DNA of 64,000 nt from Vagococcus sp. CY52-2. Its GTDB lineage: Bacteria > Bacillota > Bacilli > Lactobacillales > Vagococcaceae. The position numbers and the translations under genes are program-made. Position 1 is the stretch's first letter, and every line of letters starts with the position of its first letter. Shown here one piece after another: positions 51,821 to 62,073 of this stretch. The notes under the pieces were generated by a model, which did no database searches, was not told the origin of the DNA, and worked only from the letters and a program-made list of their open reading frames with translations. The stretch is taken from the NCBI RefSeq assembly GCF_022655055.1, contig NZ_CP093384.1, positions 124,001 through 188,000 of the forward strand, given 5' to 3'.

Positions 51821-54800
51821 ATGAAGCCTTTAACATTAACGTTAGAACATTTTGGACCATATGAAGATGAGACGATTGATTTTTCTTCTTTTTACGCACA
51901 ATCATTGTTTTTAATTTCAGGTAAAACAGGTTCTGGGAAGACAACACTTTTTGATGCGATGAGTTATGCATTATACGGAAATACATCAGGTGACGCTCGT
52001 GAAGCAAAAGAAATGCGGTCAAATTTTTCGACGATTGATGATGTGACACGCGTAACATTTGTGTTTGAACATGACAAAAAAACGTATCATATCGTTCGTG
52101 AGCCGGAGCAATTACGTAGAAGGTTACGTGGTGAGGGAGAAAAATTAGAAAAAGCCAAATCAGTTTTGACGATTTTTGATGAAGATGGGAAAGAAGAAGC
52201 ACAGTATACCAAACAAATGGATGTTAACATTCATATCCAAGAGTTATTACAACTTAGTGCAAAACAATTTTCGCAAATCGTGATGTTGCCACAAGGTGAT
52301 TTTCAACGGTTTCTACAATCTGATAGTGACAATAAAGAAGCAGTTTTACGCCAGTTATTTGATACTTCTAAGTATCAAGAAATCGCTAGAAAGCTTAAAG
52401 ATAAGAAAAAAGAACAATCTAACGAGTTAAAGAAAGAACAACAAAAATTACAAACGCTCTTTGAACAAGTCGAATGGGATGAAGAATTCCTAGAAACTGT
52501 GTCAGGTGATAGGACAATCGAAGAAAAATTAGCGTTATATGATAAACAAAAACAAAAAAAAGAGCAACACATTGCTGATTTAAATGATAATGTGACGTTA
52601 GTTAAGAAAGAACGGGATGACCAACTTGCTAGGTTAGAAGTAGCTCGAGCGTTAGAAAAATTATTTGTCGAAAAAGAAGAAACCGAAAAAATGCTAGAGA
52701 AACGATTGCTTGAAACAGAGAAAATCAATGACTTGAAACAACGTATGACACGTTTTTCTCAATTAGAACCATTAGAAAAAGTACTGATTGATATCAGCGC
52801 TTCTCAGATAAAGCTAGATGAACAAGAGCAACAACAAACGATAACCAAAACAGAACTCCACGAGGTAGAAAAACATTACTTGGAATTAGTTGATAAGAAA
52901 AGAGCACTAGATAATCAAGAAACAACGATAAAAGAGCTTGAAACTTATTTGGTGAAATTAGAAGAACGTCTGCCATTATTTGAAGAAGAAGCACAGTTAG
53001 TTAAAAAACTAGCAGAGTTAGTCATAGAAGAAGAAAAACAAGCAGTTGAATTAAAAAAGTTTGAAACACATGTTGAAAAAGCTAAGAAAAGCCAAGATGA
53101 GTTGCAACAAGCAGTGGATACTATTCCTTCTTTATACAAGGAACTGACTAACTTAAAAGAAAAACAAGTGAAAGAAACAGCATTATTAGACGATGTGACA
53201 TCTTTTCAAACTTATCTTGGTGAAGAAGAGTCTTTAAAAAAAGAGTATGAAAAACATGAAGAGACAATGTCGTTACGACAAAAAGAATTAGAGGACTTAA
53301 AGCTTAAATTAGCAGAGAAAAAAGATTCGTGGGCACGAGGTCAAATTGCTAGATTGAGTTTAGATTTGATAAACGGTGAACCTTGTCCAGTTTGTGGCGC
53401 GATTGACCATCCAGAACCTGCTCATGTAACACAACTATCCAAAGAAGAGTTTGATGTCTTAGAACAGGAAATAGAAGGTCTCACAACAAAAGAAGAGCAG
53501 TTAGTTCAAGATATCAGTCATCTACAAGCACAAAAAGATGCGATACAAGATAAAGTAACTAGTTTAGTATCCAAACAAACCAGTTTATCAGAGAAAATAT
53601 CAACTAATATGGCAGAGGTAGATAAGACACATTGGTTAGAAACAGTGACTAAACAAGTTAAAATAACCACTCAACAAGTGAGTGATTATACACAACAGCT
53701 AACAGAACTTGAAGTCAAACAAGAAGAGTTGGAACAAGCTAAGGCTGAGTTAGGTCAGCTTGATAAAAAACGAAGTGAAAGTCAGGTTACTATCCAGCAA
53801 ATCAAAGAAGAAAAACGATTGTGTCAACATAGTAATGATGAGTTGAAAAAACGTATAGGAACAGATATCACTTCTTTTGAAGAAGCAAAAAAAGAACAGA
53901 AAACAATCAAGCAACAAATTGATACTTGGTATGAAGAAAGCAAACAATGTGACAAATCATTATCTGAGATGATGACTGATAAAACGAAATTACAAACAAG
54001 GCTAGAGGAATTAGAACATAATAAACAAGTCCTACAAAACGAATTAACCGAACTTGAAAAAAGTAAAACAGCCTTTTTATTTGATTATCAGTGGGATGAA
54101 GAGATGCTTCAAACTATCTTAGCCGATAAAGAAAATAAAGTCAGGTATGAAGAAACCATTGCTCAATTTGAAAAAGAAATTTACTCATTAAAAGAAACGT
54201 TATCGAGCTTGAAAGATAAAACGAAAGAAGCAGATAAACCAGATTTAACAAAATTAGAGAAACTATACCAAGTAGCAAACCAAAAGTATGAACAAGTGAT
54301 AGATGATAAACGTCAACAAGAAATTAAATTGGAGAATAACAATAAAACAATTCAAACGATTCAGATATTGATGACAGATATCAAAGAAGATATGCGAGTA
54401 TTGCATGAGCTGAGTGTGTTATCAGATGTGTTAAATGGAGATAGTGACCATAAATTAAGCATTGAGCGATATGTGTTGCAAAGCTATCTGCGTAAAATTT
54501 TGGCCGTTGCAAACCACACATTGAAAAAACTCACACGAGGTCGATATACCTTTGCATTAAGAGATGCTAAACAATCCTCGAAGAAAAAAACAGGTTTAGA
54601 AATTGATATTTTTGATGACAATGTGGGGCAACTAAGAGGAGTCAATACTCTGTCAGGTGGCGAGAGTTTTATTGCGTCTCTTACATTAGCATTGGCACTA
54701 GCTGAAGTGATTCAAAGTGAAGCAGGCGGTGTGAAAATTGATGCGATGTTTGTTGACGAAGGGTTTGGCTCGCTAGATGAGGAAGCACTTGAAACAGCGA

Positions 54801-54952
54801 TTCGTGCGCTTGAAACAATGGGTGAGAGTAATCGATTGATTGGCATTATTTCTCATGTTAATGAATTAAAAGAAAGAATCCCACAACAATTAAAAATATC
54901 AGTGTCTAAAGACAATCGAAGTCATGCGACACCACAGCTAGAATTCACGTAA
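51821..54952 (+). CDS. sbcC: SbcC: Rad50-like ATPase subunit
   Basis: 1043 residues. Walker A GKTGSGKT (34-41), long coiled coil, zinc hook CPVC (522-525) at the apex, returning coil, then the ABC signature LSGGESF (from 944) and Walker B FVDEGFGSLDE. The ATPase gates SbcD on DNA ends. The length is normal. ATG follows AGGAGGG. Eleven bases separate it from the SNF2-type gene, so the three genes form one unit with a likely shared role in DNA metabolism. Confidence 0.97.
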   Translation: MKPLTLTLEHFGPYEDETIDFSSFYAQSLFLISGKTGSGKTTLFDAMSYALYGNTSGDAREAKEMRSNFSTIDDVTRVTFVFEHDKKTYHIVREPEQLRRRLRGEGEKLEKAKSVLTIFDEDGKEEAQYTKQMDVNIHIQELLQLSAKQFSQIVMLPQGDFQRFLQSDSDNKEAVLRQLFDTSKYQEIARKLKDKKKEQSNELKKEQQKLQTLFEQVEWDEEFLETVSGDRTIEEKLALYDKQKQKKEQHIADLNDNVTLVKKERDDQLARLEVARALEKLFVEKEETEKMLEKRLLETEKINDLKQRMTRFSQLEPLEKVLIDISASQIKLDEQEQQQTITKTELHEVEKHYLELVDKKRALDNQETTIKELETYLVKLEERLPLFEEEAQLVKKLAELVIEEEKQAVELKKFETHVEKAKKSQDELQQAVDTIPSLYKELTNLKEKQVKETALLDDVTSFQTYLGEEESLKKEYEKHEETMSLRQKELEDLKLKLAEKKDSWARGQIARLSLDLINGEPCPVCGAIDHPEPAHVTQLSKEEFDVLEQEIEGLTTKEEQLVQDISHLQAQKDAIQDKVTSLVSKQTSLSEKISTNMAEVDKTHWLETVTKQVKITTQQVSDYTQQLTELEVKQEELEQAKAELGQLDKKRSESQVTIQQIKEEKRLCQHSNDELKKRIGTDITSFEEAKKEQKTIKQQIDTWYEESKQCDKSLSEMMTDKTKLQTRLEELEHNKQVLQNELTELEKSKTAFLFDYQWDEEMLQTILADKENKVRYEETIAQFEKEIYSLKETLSSLKDKTKEADKPDLTKLEKLYQVANQKYEQVIDDKRQQEIKLENNNKTIQTIQILMTDIKEDMRVLHELSVLSDVLNGDSDHKLSIERYVLQSYLRKILAVANHTLKKLTRGRYTFALRDAKQSSKKKTGLEIDIFDDNVGQLRGVNTLSGGESFIASLTLALALAEVIQSEAGGVKIDAMFVDEGFGSLDEEALETAIRALETMGESNRLIGIISHVNELKERIPQQLKISVSKDNRSHATPQLEFT

Positions 54953-54963
54953 GGAGTGGTAAA

Positions 54964-57900
54964 ATGAAGTGGTCCATACCGGAAAAAGTAATAGAAGAAG
55001 GACGAGAGTGTGCCAAAGAAGGCAGGGTTGTCTCTTGGTCTAAAAATCTAGAAAGACGTGTATGGTACGCTGAAGTCATCGGAAGTGACATGCTTTATGT
55101 TGAACTAGACGGAACAGCTAAAGAAGATGATGTATGCCAGTGTATGTATTGGGAACAACATGGTTATTGCAAGCACACAGTAGCAGTAGAACTTGCAATG
55201 CGTGAACAAGGGGTATCACGATTTATTCCTCGTACGGAATTAAAAGAAACAGATGCACCAAAAGTTATTTCTCCAGCTGTTGTTTTCACAAAAGGATTTG
55301 AACGACTGCAAGAAGCAGAACTTAGAAAACTGATTAGACAAACAGATGATTTGTTTTTAACATATGGAATAGACATTGTCCCAACGTCTGAGTATCATGA
55401 TGAACAATCCGTTTTGGGACTCCATTTAAGAATCGGAAGACGAGATACACCAAATAAAACGTATGTTGTAAAAAATATGGATGAATTTTTAGAAGCATAT
55501 AAACAAGATAGGGAAATTCGGATTAGCACGATTAATTGGAAAGTCGGAGCAACTGCATTTAATTCAGAAGATAATGCATTGATTCGTAGTATGTTGGCTA
55601 TGAAAGAACAACAAACATTAGTCGTTAATAGTCGCTCACAAGCTAAATCTGTGATTGATAGACGCTATATGATATTAAGTAAGCAAGAAGCACGTGAGTT
55701 ATTTGATCACTTTAAACATGACAAGTCATTTGTTATAAAAGGGTTTGATACTCAGATTAAACGTGCGGTGATTCATCAAGGGAAGATTCCGTTGACAGTA
55801 ACTTTATCACCAGTGGGTTTAACGGATTACGAATTGACAATTATTGATCCGTTTATTGTGTTTTTAGAAGAATACCAATGGTTAGTTGGAACAGATGGCT
55901 TTTACGAATTAACAGAAGAGCAAGCATCTAGTTATCAAGTATTAACCCAAATGCTGAAACGACTTGATAAGCCAACAATTTACTATACCAAAGATCAGGT
56001 GAGTTCACTCTTTTCGTATGTTTTACCTCAACTAGCATTGTTGTGTGACTTTGAATTACCCGAATCATTAGATGATGAGGTATTACGATATCCATTAGAT
56101 ATTAAGTTGTACTTCCACAAAGAAGAGGCATCATTAGTAGTTCGTGTTGATTTTTGTTACGGGGATTATGTCTTTTCAAATGAATCGAAATATAGCACGT
56201 CCATCGGTGAAGAAGGTGTCGTGTTACGTGATAAAGTACAAGAGGAACGGCTACTGACACTATTACGTCATTATGGGTACGGAACTTATGCACAAAAATA
56301 TAGCAAAACTTTTCCAAATGATTTGGAACGTTTTTACTTCTTCACAAGAGAAATTCCAACGTTTGAAACATATACGACTGTGCATCTTTCAGATGATATT
56401 AAAGCTTTGTATTTAACAGCAGATGAGCATCAACCAAAAGCTCGTATTATTGAAAATGGGTCATGGTTTGATATCCAATTTGATATTTCATCTGTTGATG
56501 AAACAGAAGTCAATGACGTATTAAGTAGTTTAATGAAAAATAAAGAGTATCATCAGCTACGCAATGGTCAGGTGTTGATGCTTGATGATGATGCATATAA
56601 AGAAACCAATCAAATGCTACGCTTGTTGCGTGAAGATATTCGTCTAGATGGTAATCGTTTAGAAGTCCCAACGTATCGTAGTTTAGTATTGAGTGAAGCT
56701 ATGACACAGTTATCAGATGTTGAGACGAGTGATTATTTTGAAACGATGGTTGACGAGTTGACCCATCCTGAAAAGGTTGAAGTTTCTTTACCGAATAAAT
56801 TAAATGCCACGTTACGTGACTATCAAATCACGGGATTTAAATGGTTTAAAACACTTAGTAAGTATCATTTTGGTGGCATATTAGCTGATGATATGGGGTT
56901 AGGTAAAACCATTCAGACTATTGCGTATTTACTGTCAGAAAAAGAAGATGGCGAGCTGACAAAACCAAGTGTCATCGTAGCTCCAGCTAGTTTGTTGTAT
57001 AATTGGCAACTTGAGTTAGAAAAATTTGCACCAAGTTTAAAATCTAAGTTGATTATCGGTGGAAAAGAAGAGAGAAACGAACAAATTGCGTCACTTGATG
57101 ATGTTGATGTGGCGATTATTTCTTATTCAACGTTACGTCAAGATAGTACAGAATTTAGAAAAATTGATTGTCACAGTGTGATTTTAGATGAAGCACAAAT
57201 GGTGAAAAATTCGACAACAAAAACGTTCCAATCAATATCTGGATTAAAATCAGATCGCGTATTTGCTTTAAGTGGGACGCCAATTGAAAATAGATTAGAA
57301 GAATTATGGTCATTATTTAAATTATTGATGCCGGGATTTTTCCCACCAAAACGTCGGTTTAAGCAGCTTGAAACAACTGAAGTTGCCACAATGATTAAGC
57401 CTTTTGTATTACGTCGAGTGAAAAAAGAAGTCTTACAAGATTTACCAGATAAAGTGGAAACAGATCGATATTCTCAATTAACAGAGGAACAAAAAACCGT
57501 GTACGTGGCTTATTTAAAACAAATTCAAGAATCTATGTCACAGCTTAATGAAAAAGATTTCAACAAACAACGTATGTCAATTTTAGCTGGTATTACTCGG
57601 CTGCGTCAGATTTGTTGTCATCCAGGATTATTCATTGATGGTTACACAGGTGGTTCGGGAAAAATGGATCAAGCACTTGATTTGATTGAACAAGCCAAAA
57701 GTAATGGTCGACGCGTATTGTTATTTTCTCAATTTACTGGAATGCTAAGCATTTTAGAAGATGAGTTAGCAAAAAGAGACGTTGGCACGTTTTACTTGCG
57801 TGGCAGTACACCGGTGAAAGAGCGTCAAGAATTAGTGGAGCGATTTAATCGTGGCGAAAAAGATGTTTTCTTGATTTCACTTAAAGCTGGTGGAACAGGA

Positions 57901-58182
57901 TTAAACCTTACAGGAGCAGATACGGTCATTTTATATGATTTATGGTGGAATCCAGCAGTTGAGGAACAAGCAACGGGTCGAGCTCATCGTATAGGTCAAA
58001 CAAAAAAAGTAGAAGTATGGCGATTATTAGCTGAAGGCACCATTGAAGAACGAATGAATCAACTTCAATTAGAAAAGAAAGCCTTGTTCCAAAAAGTCCT
58101 TCATTCAGAAGATGCACCAGAATTGTCATCAATGACTATGGATGATATTAAACATATTTTAGCCATTGGTGATGAGGATTAA
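54964..58182 (+). CDS. SWIM zinc finger / SNF2-family helicase
   Basis: 1072 residues. A SWIM zinc finger near the N-terminus is formed by C58, C60, C69 and H71. A middle region of about 500 residues matches the bacterial SNF2-associated domain in position. The SNF2 motor follows: ADDMGLGKTIQ (from 640), DEAQ (742-745), LSGTPIENRLEELWS, and QATGRAHRIGQ (from 1002). These are DNA translocases that move protein-DNA complexes. The bacterial members are poorly studied. ATG follows AAGGAGTGG. It is in the same transcription unit as sbcDC, which hints at DNA-repair work. A terminator follows. Confidence 0.92.
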   Translation: MKWSIPEKVIEEGRECAKEGRVVSWSKNLERRVWYAEVIGSDMLYVELDGTAKEDDVCQCMYWEQHGYCKHTVAVELAMREQGVSRFIPRTELKETDAPKVISPAVVFTKGFERLQEAELRKLIRQTDDLFLTYGIDIVPTSEYHDEQSVLGLHLRIGRRDTPNKTYVVKNMDEFLEAYKQDREIRISTINWKVGATAFNSEDNALIRSMLAMKEQQTLVVNSRSQAKSVIDRRYMILSKQEARELFDHFKHDKSFVIKGFDTQIKRAVIHQGKIPLTVTLSPVGLTDYELTIIDPFIVFLEEYQWLVGTDGFYELTEEQASSYQVLTQMLKRLDKPTIYYTKDQVSSLFSYVLPQLALLCDFELPESLDDEVLRYPLDIKLYFHKEEASLVVRVDFCYGDYVFSNESKYSTSIGEEGVVLRDKVQEERLLTLLRHYGYGTYAQKYSKTFPNDLERFYFFTREIPTFETYTTVHLSDDIKALYLTADEHQPKARIIENGSWFDIQFDISSVDETEVNDVLSSLMKNKEYHQLRNGQVLMLDDDAYKETNQMLRLLREDIRLDGNRLEVPTYRSLVLSEAMTQLSDVETSDYFETMVDELTHPEKVEVSLPNKLNATLRDYQITGFKWFKTLSKYHFGGILADDMGLGKTIQTIAYLLSEKEDGELTKPSVIVAPASLLYNWQLELEKFAPSLKSKLIIGGKEERNEQIASLDDVDVAIISYSTLRQDSTEFRKIDCHSVILDEAQMVKNSTTKTFQSISGLKSDRVFALSGTPIENRLEELWSLFKLLMPGFFPPKRRFKQLETTEVATMIKPFVLRRVKKEVLQDLPDKVETDRYSQLTEEQKTVYVAYLKQIQESMSQLNEKDFNKQRMSILAGITRLRQICCHPGLFIDGYTGGSGKMDQALDLIEQAKSNGRRVLLFSQFTGMLSILEDELAKRDVGTFYLRGSTPVKERQELVERFNRGEKDVFLISLKAGGTGLNLTGADTVILYDLWWNPAVEEQATGRAHRIGQTKKVEVWRLLAEGTIEERMNQLQLEKKALFQKVLHSEDAPELSSMTMDDIKHILAIGDED

Positions 58183-58211
58183 CATGAAAGGCCACTCTTT
58201 CATGTTTTTCT
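58182..58211 (+). terminator. Intrinsic terminator after the SNF2 gene
   Basis: ACATGAAAG (58182-58190) pairs with CTTTCATGT (58197-58205), loop GCCACT, then Ts. Confidence 0.9.
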
Positions 58212-58263
58212 TTTTGTATGTTATAGTTAGTTTATTTTACAGCATTTATTTAGGAGGAGTTAG

Positions 58264-59979
58264 ATGGTAAAACGATTCTTTTCGTATTATCGACCGTATA
58301 AAGCATTATTCATTGTCGATTTTACAGGTGCAATTATCGCAGCATTACTTGAATTATCATTTCCGGTTATTGTTAATCAAGTGATTGATAAAATTATGCC
58401 GTTAAAAAATATTCGCTTGATTTTATTAGTCAGTGCGGCATTGTTTGGATTTTATGTCATCAATACCACATTACAGTATGTCGTGGTTTATTTTGGACAT
58501 AAGTTAGGGGTTAATATCGAAACGGATATGCGTAATGAGTTATTTACGCACTTGCAAAAACAACCTTACGATTATTATGACAACCAAAAAACAGGAAAGT
58601 TGATGACACGTTTAACGAGTGATTTATTTGAAATTTCAGAACTGGCTCATCATGGACCAGAAGATGTGTTCATCACGATTATGACACTTGTAGGGGTATT
58701 TTTATTGATGTTTCAAATTCATCCTCAACTAGCTTTTGCGACAGCTGTGATGGTGCCTTTCATTACGATTGCATTAGTCTTTTTCAATAAAAAAATGACA
58801 AAAGTCAATACAACGATTTATGAAAATCTTGGTGAATTTAACGCAGGAATTGAAGCCAGTGTGAGTGGAATTCGTGTGACGCAAGCTTTTGCCAATGAAG
58901 AACATGAGGTCACTCGGTTTGCCGGACTAAATGAATTATATCGTCAATCAAAACTAGCTTTTTATAAAACGATGGCAGTGAGTTCATCATATAACTATTT
59001 GATGATTCGGTTGATTAATTTATTTGCTTTATTATTTGGGTCTTATTACACGATACGTGGGGACATAACCAATGGGAATTTCGTTGGGTTTATCTTGTTA
59101 TCAAATGTGTTTGCTAGACCAATTGAGAAAATCAATATTATGATTGAGAGTTATCCAAAAGGGTTTGCCGGATTCAAGCGATTTGTTGAAGAGATTGACA
59201 AAGAGCCCTCTATCCAAGATAGTGACACGGCAGTTGACTTAAAACCAGTGACAGGAAACATTGAATACAGAGATGTTTCATTTAGCTACAGTGATGGCAC
59301 GCAAGTATTTGATAACTTATCTTTAGATATAAAATCAGGGGAAACAGTGGCTTTTGTTGGGCCAAGTGGGGCAGGGAAAACAACCTTATGCCATTTATTA
59401 CCACGCTTTTATGATATTGATAGTGGTGATATTTTGATTGATGGTCAAAACATTCAAGACGTTACATTAAAATCATTGCGTGAACAAATTGGATTAGTCC
59501 AACAAGATGTCTTTTTATTTCCAGGAACGATTAAGGAAAATATTTTATATGGAAGATTAGATGCAACAGAAGAAGATATGCTAGAGGCCGTGAAACTCGC
59601 TCATTTAGAACAAGTTATAGACGGCTTGCCTGATGGGTTAGACACAGTCATCGGCGAACGTGGTGTGAGATTATCAGGCGGACAGAAACAGCGTGTGGCG
59701 ATTGCTCGTATGTTTTTAAAGAATCCACCAATTTTAATTTTAGATGAAGCCACATCAGCTCTTGATACAGAAACAGAACAAGTGATTCAAGAGTCACTAG
59801 GTTCACTGGCTAAAGGACGCACGACTCTGATCATCGCACACCGTTTAGCGACAATTAAGGATGCAACTCGCATTGTTGTCATTGATACAACAGGTATCGT
59901 TGAAAGTGGCACACATGAAGAGTTAATGCAAAAACAAGGAGCATATAAAAAATTATATGACGCACAATTTAGAAACTAA
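58264..59979 (+). CDS. ABC exporter, fused permease/ATPase (multidrug or lipid type)
   Basis: 571 residues. Six membrane helices (about 1-310) and an ATPase with Walker A GPSGAGKTT (near 366), Q-loop GLVQQDVFLFPGT, signature LSGGQKQR, Walker B ILILDEATSALD and the H-loop His. The organisation is a type IV half-transporter that works as a dimer, like MsbA or YknU-type exporters. No partner half-transporter is adjacent, so a homodimer is likely. The substrate cannot be told. ATG follows TAGGAGGAGT, whose GGAGGAGT (58253-58260) is complementary to the small-RNA loop. It has its own terminator. Confidence 0.9.
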   Translation: MVKRFFSYYRPYKALFIVDFTGAIIAALLELSFPVIVNQVIDKIMPLKNIRLILLVSAALFGFYVINTTLQYVVVYFGHKLGVNIETDMRNELFTHLQKQPYDYYDNQKTGKLMTRLTSDLFEISELAHHGPEDVFITIMTLVGVFLLMFQIHPQLAFATAVMVPFITIALVFFNKKMTKVNTTIYENLGEFNAGIEASVSGIRVTQAFANEEHEVTRFAGLNELYRQSKLAFYKTMAVSSSYNYLMIRLINLFALLFGSYYTIRGDITNGNFVGFILLSNVFARPIEKINIMIESYPKGFAGFKRFVEEIDKEPSIQDSDTAVDLKPVTGNIEYRDVSFSYSDGTQVFDNLSLDIKSGETVAFVGPSGAGKTTLCHLLPRFYDIDSGDILIDGQNIQDVTLKSLREQIGLVQQDVFLFPGTIKENILYGRLDATEEDMLEAVKLAHLEQVIDGLPDGLDTVIGERGVRLSGGQKQRVAIARMFLKNPPILILDEATSALDTETEQVIQESLGSLAKGRTTLIIAHRLATIKDATRIVVIDTTGIVESGTHEELMQKQGAYKKLYDAQFRN

Positions 59980-59981
59980 TG

Positions 59982-60018
59982 AAAAGCCAAGAGTCATGTT
60001 ACTCTTGGCTTTTTTATG
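59982..60018 (+). terminator. Intrinsic terminator after the ABC exporter
   Basis: AAAAGCCAAGAGT (59982-59994) pairs perfectly with ACTCTTGGCTTTT (60001-60013), loop CATGTT, then Ts. Confidence 0.95.
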
Positions 60019-60185
60019 TGCTTGGTTTATAGGATAAAATATACCTACTAATAAAAATGGTACCTAAAAAGGCTATAGCCGAATTACATCAAGCATTATA
60101 CTAAAATTTATAATCTATTGTTTAGATTGGATACTTTATTATTTCCTTTTTTTAATACTTGGCACGTTTATAGTGAATGATTTAG

Positions 60186-61619
60186 TTATATGTTTAAGTT
60201 TAACTTTTTAGCTACACGTTCTCCGTAGTCTTTATCCACTTTGTAGAATTGCGCCACTTGACGTTTTTTGATTTCTTCATTTTCAACAAGTGATAGCGAT
60301 GCAACGATGTTATCGGTTAAACGCTCTTTTTCTTCTTCAGAAAAAATATTGTATAAGATGCCAGGTTGAGTATAAAAATCATCATTATAACTATAATTAC
60401 CTACTTCGCCTGTGACTTCGTAATTCGTAGATTTAGCTTGTTTATCTTCTATTGTTCTATCAAAGCTGTTTGGCTCATAATTTATGCTTCCGTTTACATT
60501 TTTATACGCCATAGCACCATCTTGTTGATGATTGTGAACGGTTGCTTTTGGCATGTTTATTGGAAGTTGAGCACTATTAGCACCAACACGGTATCTATGA
60601 GCATCTCCATATGCAAATAAACGACCTTGTAATAATTTGTCAGGTGATACATCAATACCAGGTACAGTGTTACCAGGAGAGAATGTGGCTTGTTCTACTT
60701 CAGAAAAGTAATTTTCCGGGTTACGATTTAATGTCATGACTCCAACTTCAACGAGAGGATAAGTTTTTTGCGATACAGTTTTTGTGACATCAAATAGAGT
60801 CTCTTTCATATTTAGTCCGTCTTCAAAAGGAATGATTTGAACATAGAGTGTCCAAGAAGGAAAGTCATCATGTTTGATAGCATTTGATAAATCTTCAATA
60901 TGATAATCTGGATTTTCACCCGCTAATTTTGCAGCTAATGAAGAATCTAAGTTTTTGACACCTTGGTTTGTTCTAAAATGGTATTTAATAAAATATTTTT
61001 CACCTGTTTGATTTACCCAAGTATATGTATGACTGCCGTAACCATGCATATGACGAAACGTTGCAGGAATACCACGATCACTCATTAAAATAGTCACTTG
61101 GTGTAATGATTCTGGCGAAAGAGACCAAAAATCCCACATAGCAGTCGGGCTTTTTAGATGGGTTCTTGGATCACGTTTTTGTGTATGTATAAAATCTGGA
61201 AATTTTAGAGGATCACGGATAAAAAAGATTGGTGTATTATTTCCTACTAAATCATAATTTCCTTCTTCCGTATAAAATTTAATTGCAAAACCTCTAGGAT
61301 CACGTAATGTATCAGCAGCACCTAATTCTCCAGCTACAGTTGATAATCTGATAAACATGTCTGTTTCTTTACCAACTTCTGATAAAAAATTTGCTTTTGT
61401 ATAATGAGAAACATCATTTGTTACTTTAAAAATACCGTGAGCACCCGCTCCTTTTGCGTGGACAACACGTTCAGGAACACGTTCTCGGTTGAAATGTGCT
61501 AATTTTTCTAATAAATGAACATCTTGAATTAAGACAGGACCAAATTCCCCTGCAGTTAAGGAATTTTGATTATCTCCAACATGTGCCCCATGAGATGTAG
61601 TTAAATAATTTTCATTCAT
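60186..61619 (-). CDS. katA: Heme catalase, clade 3 monofunctional
   Basis: 477 residues from ATG at 61619, after AAGGGGGG. In-frame codons upstream are discounted. It converts hydrogen peroxide to water and oxygen. H54 in [12 protein letters not shown] and the Asn of [14 protein letters not shown] form the distal site. Tyr in [12 protein letters not shown] is the proximal heme ligand. Size and sequence resemble Enterococcus faecalis KatA, which needs heme from outside. That fits the CydDC exporter at the left edge. The promoter overlaps an inverted repeat, suggesting regulation. It is monocistronic. Confidence 0.96.
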   Translation of the reverse strand: MNENYLTTSHGAHVGDNQNSLTAGEFGPVLIQDVHLLEKLAHFNRERVPERVVHAKGAGAHGIFKVTNDVSHYTKANFLSEVGKETDMFIRLSTVAGELGAADTLRDPRGFAIKFYTEEGNYDLVGNNTPIFFIRDPLKFPDFIHTQKRDPRTHLKSPTAMWDFWSLSPESLHQVTILMSDRGIPATFRHMHGYGSHTYTWVNQTGEKYFIKYHFRTNQGVKNLDSSLAAKLAGENPDYHIEDLSNAIKHDDFPSWTLYVQIIPFEDGLNMKETLFDVTKTVSQKTYPLVEVGVMTLNRNPENYFSEVEQATFSPGNTVPGIDVSPDKLLQGRLFAYGDAHRYRVGANSAQLPINMPKATVHNHQQDGAMAYKNVNGSINYEPNSFDRTIEDKQAKSTNYEVTGEVGNYSYNDDFYTQPGILYNIFSEEEKERLTDNIVASLSLVENEEIKKRQVAQFYKVDKDYGERVAKKLNLNI

Positions 61620-61651
61620 TTCAATGCCCCCCTTCTTATTTCTTAACGCTA

Positions 61652-61680
61652 ATACTATGTACAAGTAAAAAGAATGTCAA
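61652..61680 (-). promoter_or_regulatory. Promoter of katA
   Basis: On the minus strand a perfect TTGACA (61675-61680), 17 bases, then TAGTAT (61652-61657). The expected start is near 61645, some 25 bases before the ATG. Confidence 0.8.
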
Positions 61681-61687
61681 AGATTCT
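61671..61687. promoter_or_regulatory. Inverted repeat over the katA -35 box
   Basis: AGAAT (61671-61675) and ATTCT (61683-61687) flank 7 bases covering the -35. A repressor bound here would block RNA polymerase. It does not fit the PerR consensus well, so the regulator is open. Confidence 0.4.
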
Positions 61688-61778
61688 AACTTACGATGAT
61701 ATAATTTGTTGTTCATAACCATTAGAAATAGGAAATAATGAAGTAATTAAATCATTATTGTTTTTATAGGTTGAGAAA

Positions 61779-61889
61779 TAAAAAAACCTTGAATGGCTTA
61801 ACCATTCAAGGAAGGAGTTGTTTTTATTTACTTTGGAGGAGTAAATAAAATGAAAAAGTTTGTTAGGGTTGTTTTGTTGGTACATTTAT
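61779..61889 (-). ncRNA. Candidate small RNA, copy C
   Basis: The minus strand repeats copy A almost exactly through the conserved part. It has ACAACCCTAAC, an 11-bp hairpin (arms 61822-61832 and 61840-61850) with loop CCTCCAA, and CAACTCCTTC. The terminator is different: a 10-bp stem (61787-61796 with 61802-61811), loop TTAAG on the minus strand, seven Ts. A -10 TATAGA (61896-61901 complement) lies 17 bases from TTATTA. As in copy A, an 18-nt stretch (61836-61853) is complementary to a full SD-spacer-AUG. An open frame across this region on the minus strand is not a gene. Confidence 0.7.
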
Positions 61890-62028
61890 ATAATATCTAT
61901 AATTTGTGAATTTTTTGTTAATAAATAGTGTAATAATTATAAATAATTGTTAAAGTTACTATTATTACATTAGATAATAATAGGCTAATACATTAAAAAT
62001 ATTATTCATTTTATTAGTTAATTAAATG

Positions 62029-62052
62029 ATGTATAGTGTAGATATGATACAT
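62029..62052. promoter_or_regulatory. Inverted repeat over the marR promoter
   Basis: ATGTAT (62029-62034) and ATACAT (62047-62052), spacer 12, enclose TATAGT and TATGAT, the likely -10 boxes. This fits autoregulation by the MarR protein. Confidence 0.4.
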
Positions 62053-62073
62053 AATACGGTGAGGAATGTGAGT

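Noticed and set aside
61691-61885. 64-codon minus-strand open frame by katA
   Set aside because: It runs through small-RNA copy C including its hairpins and terminator. No SD, and nothing similar is coded at the other copies.
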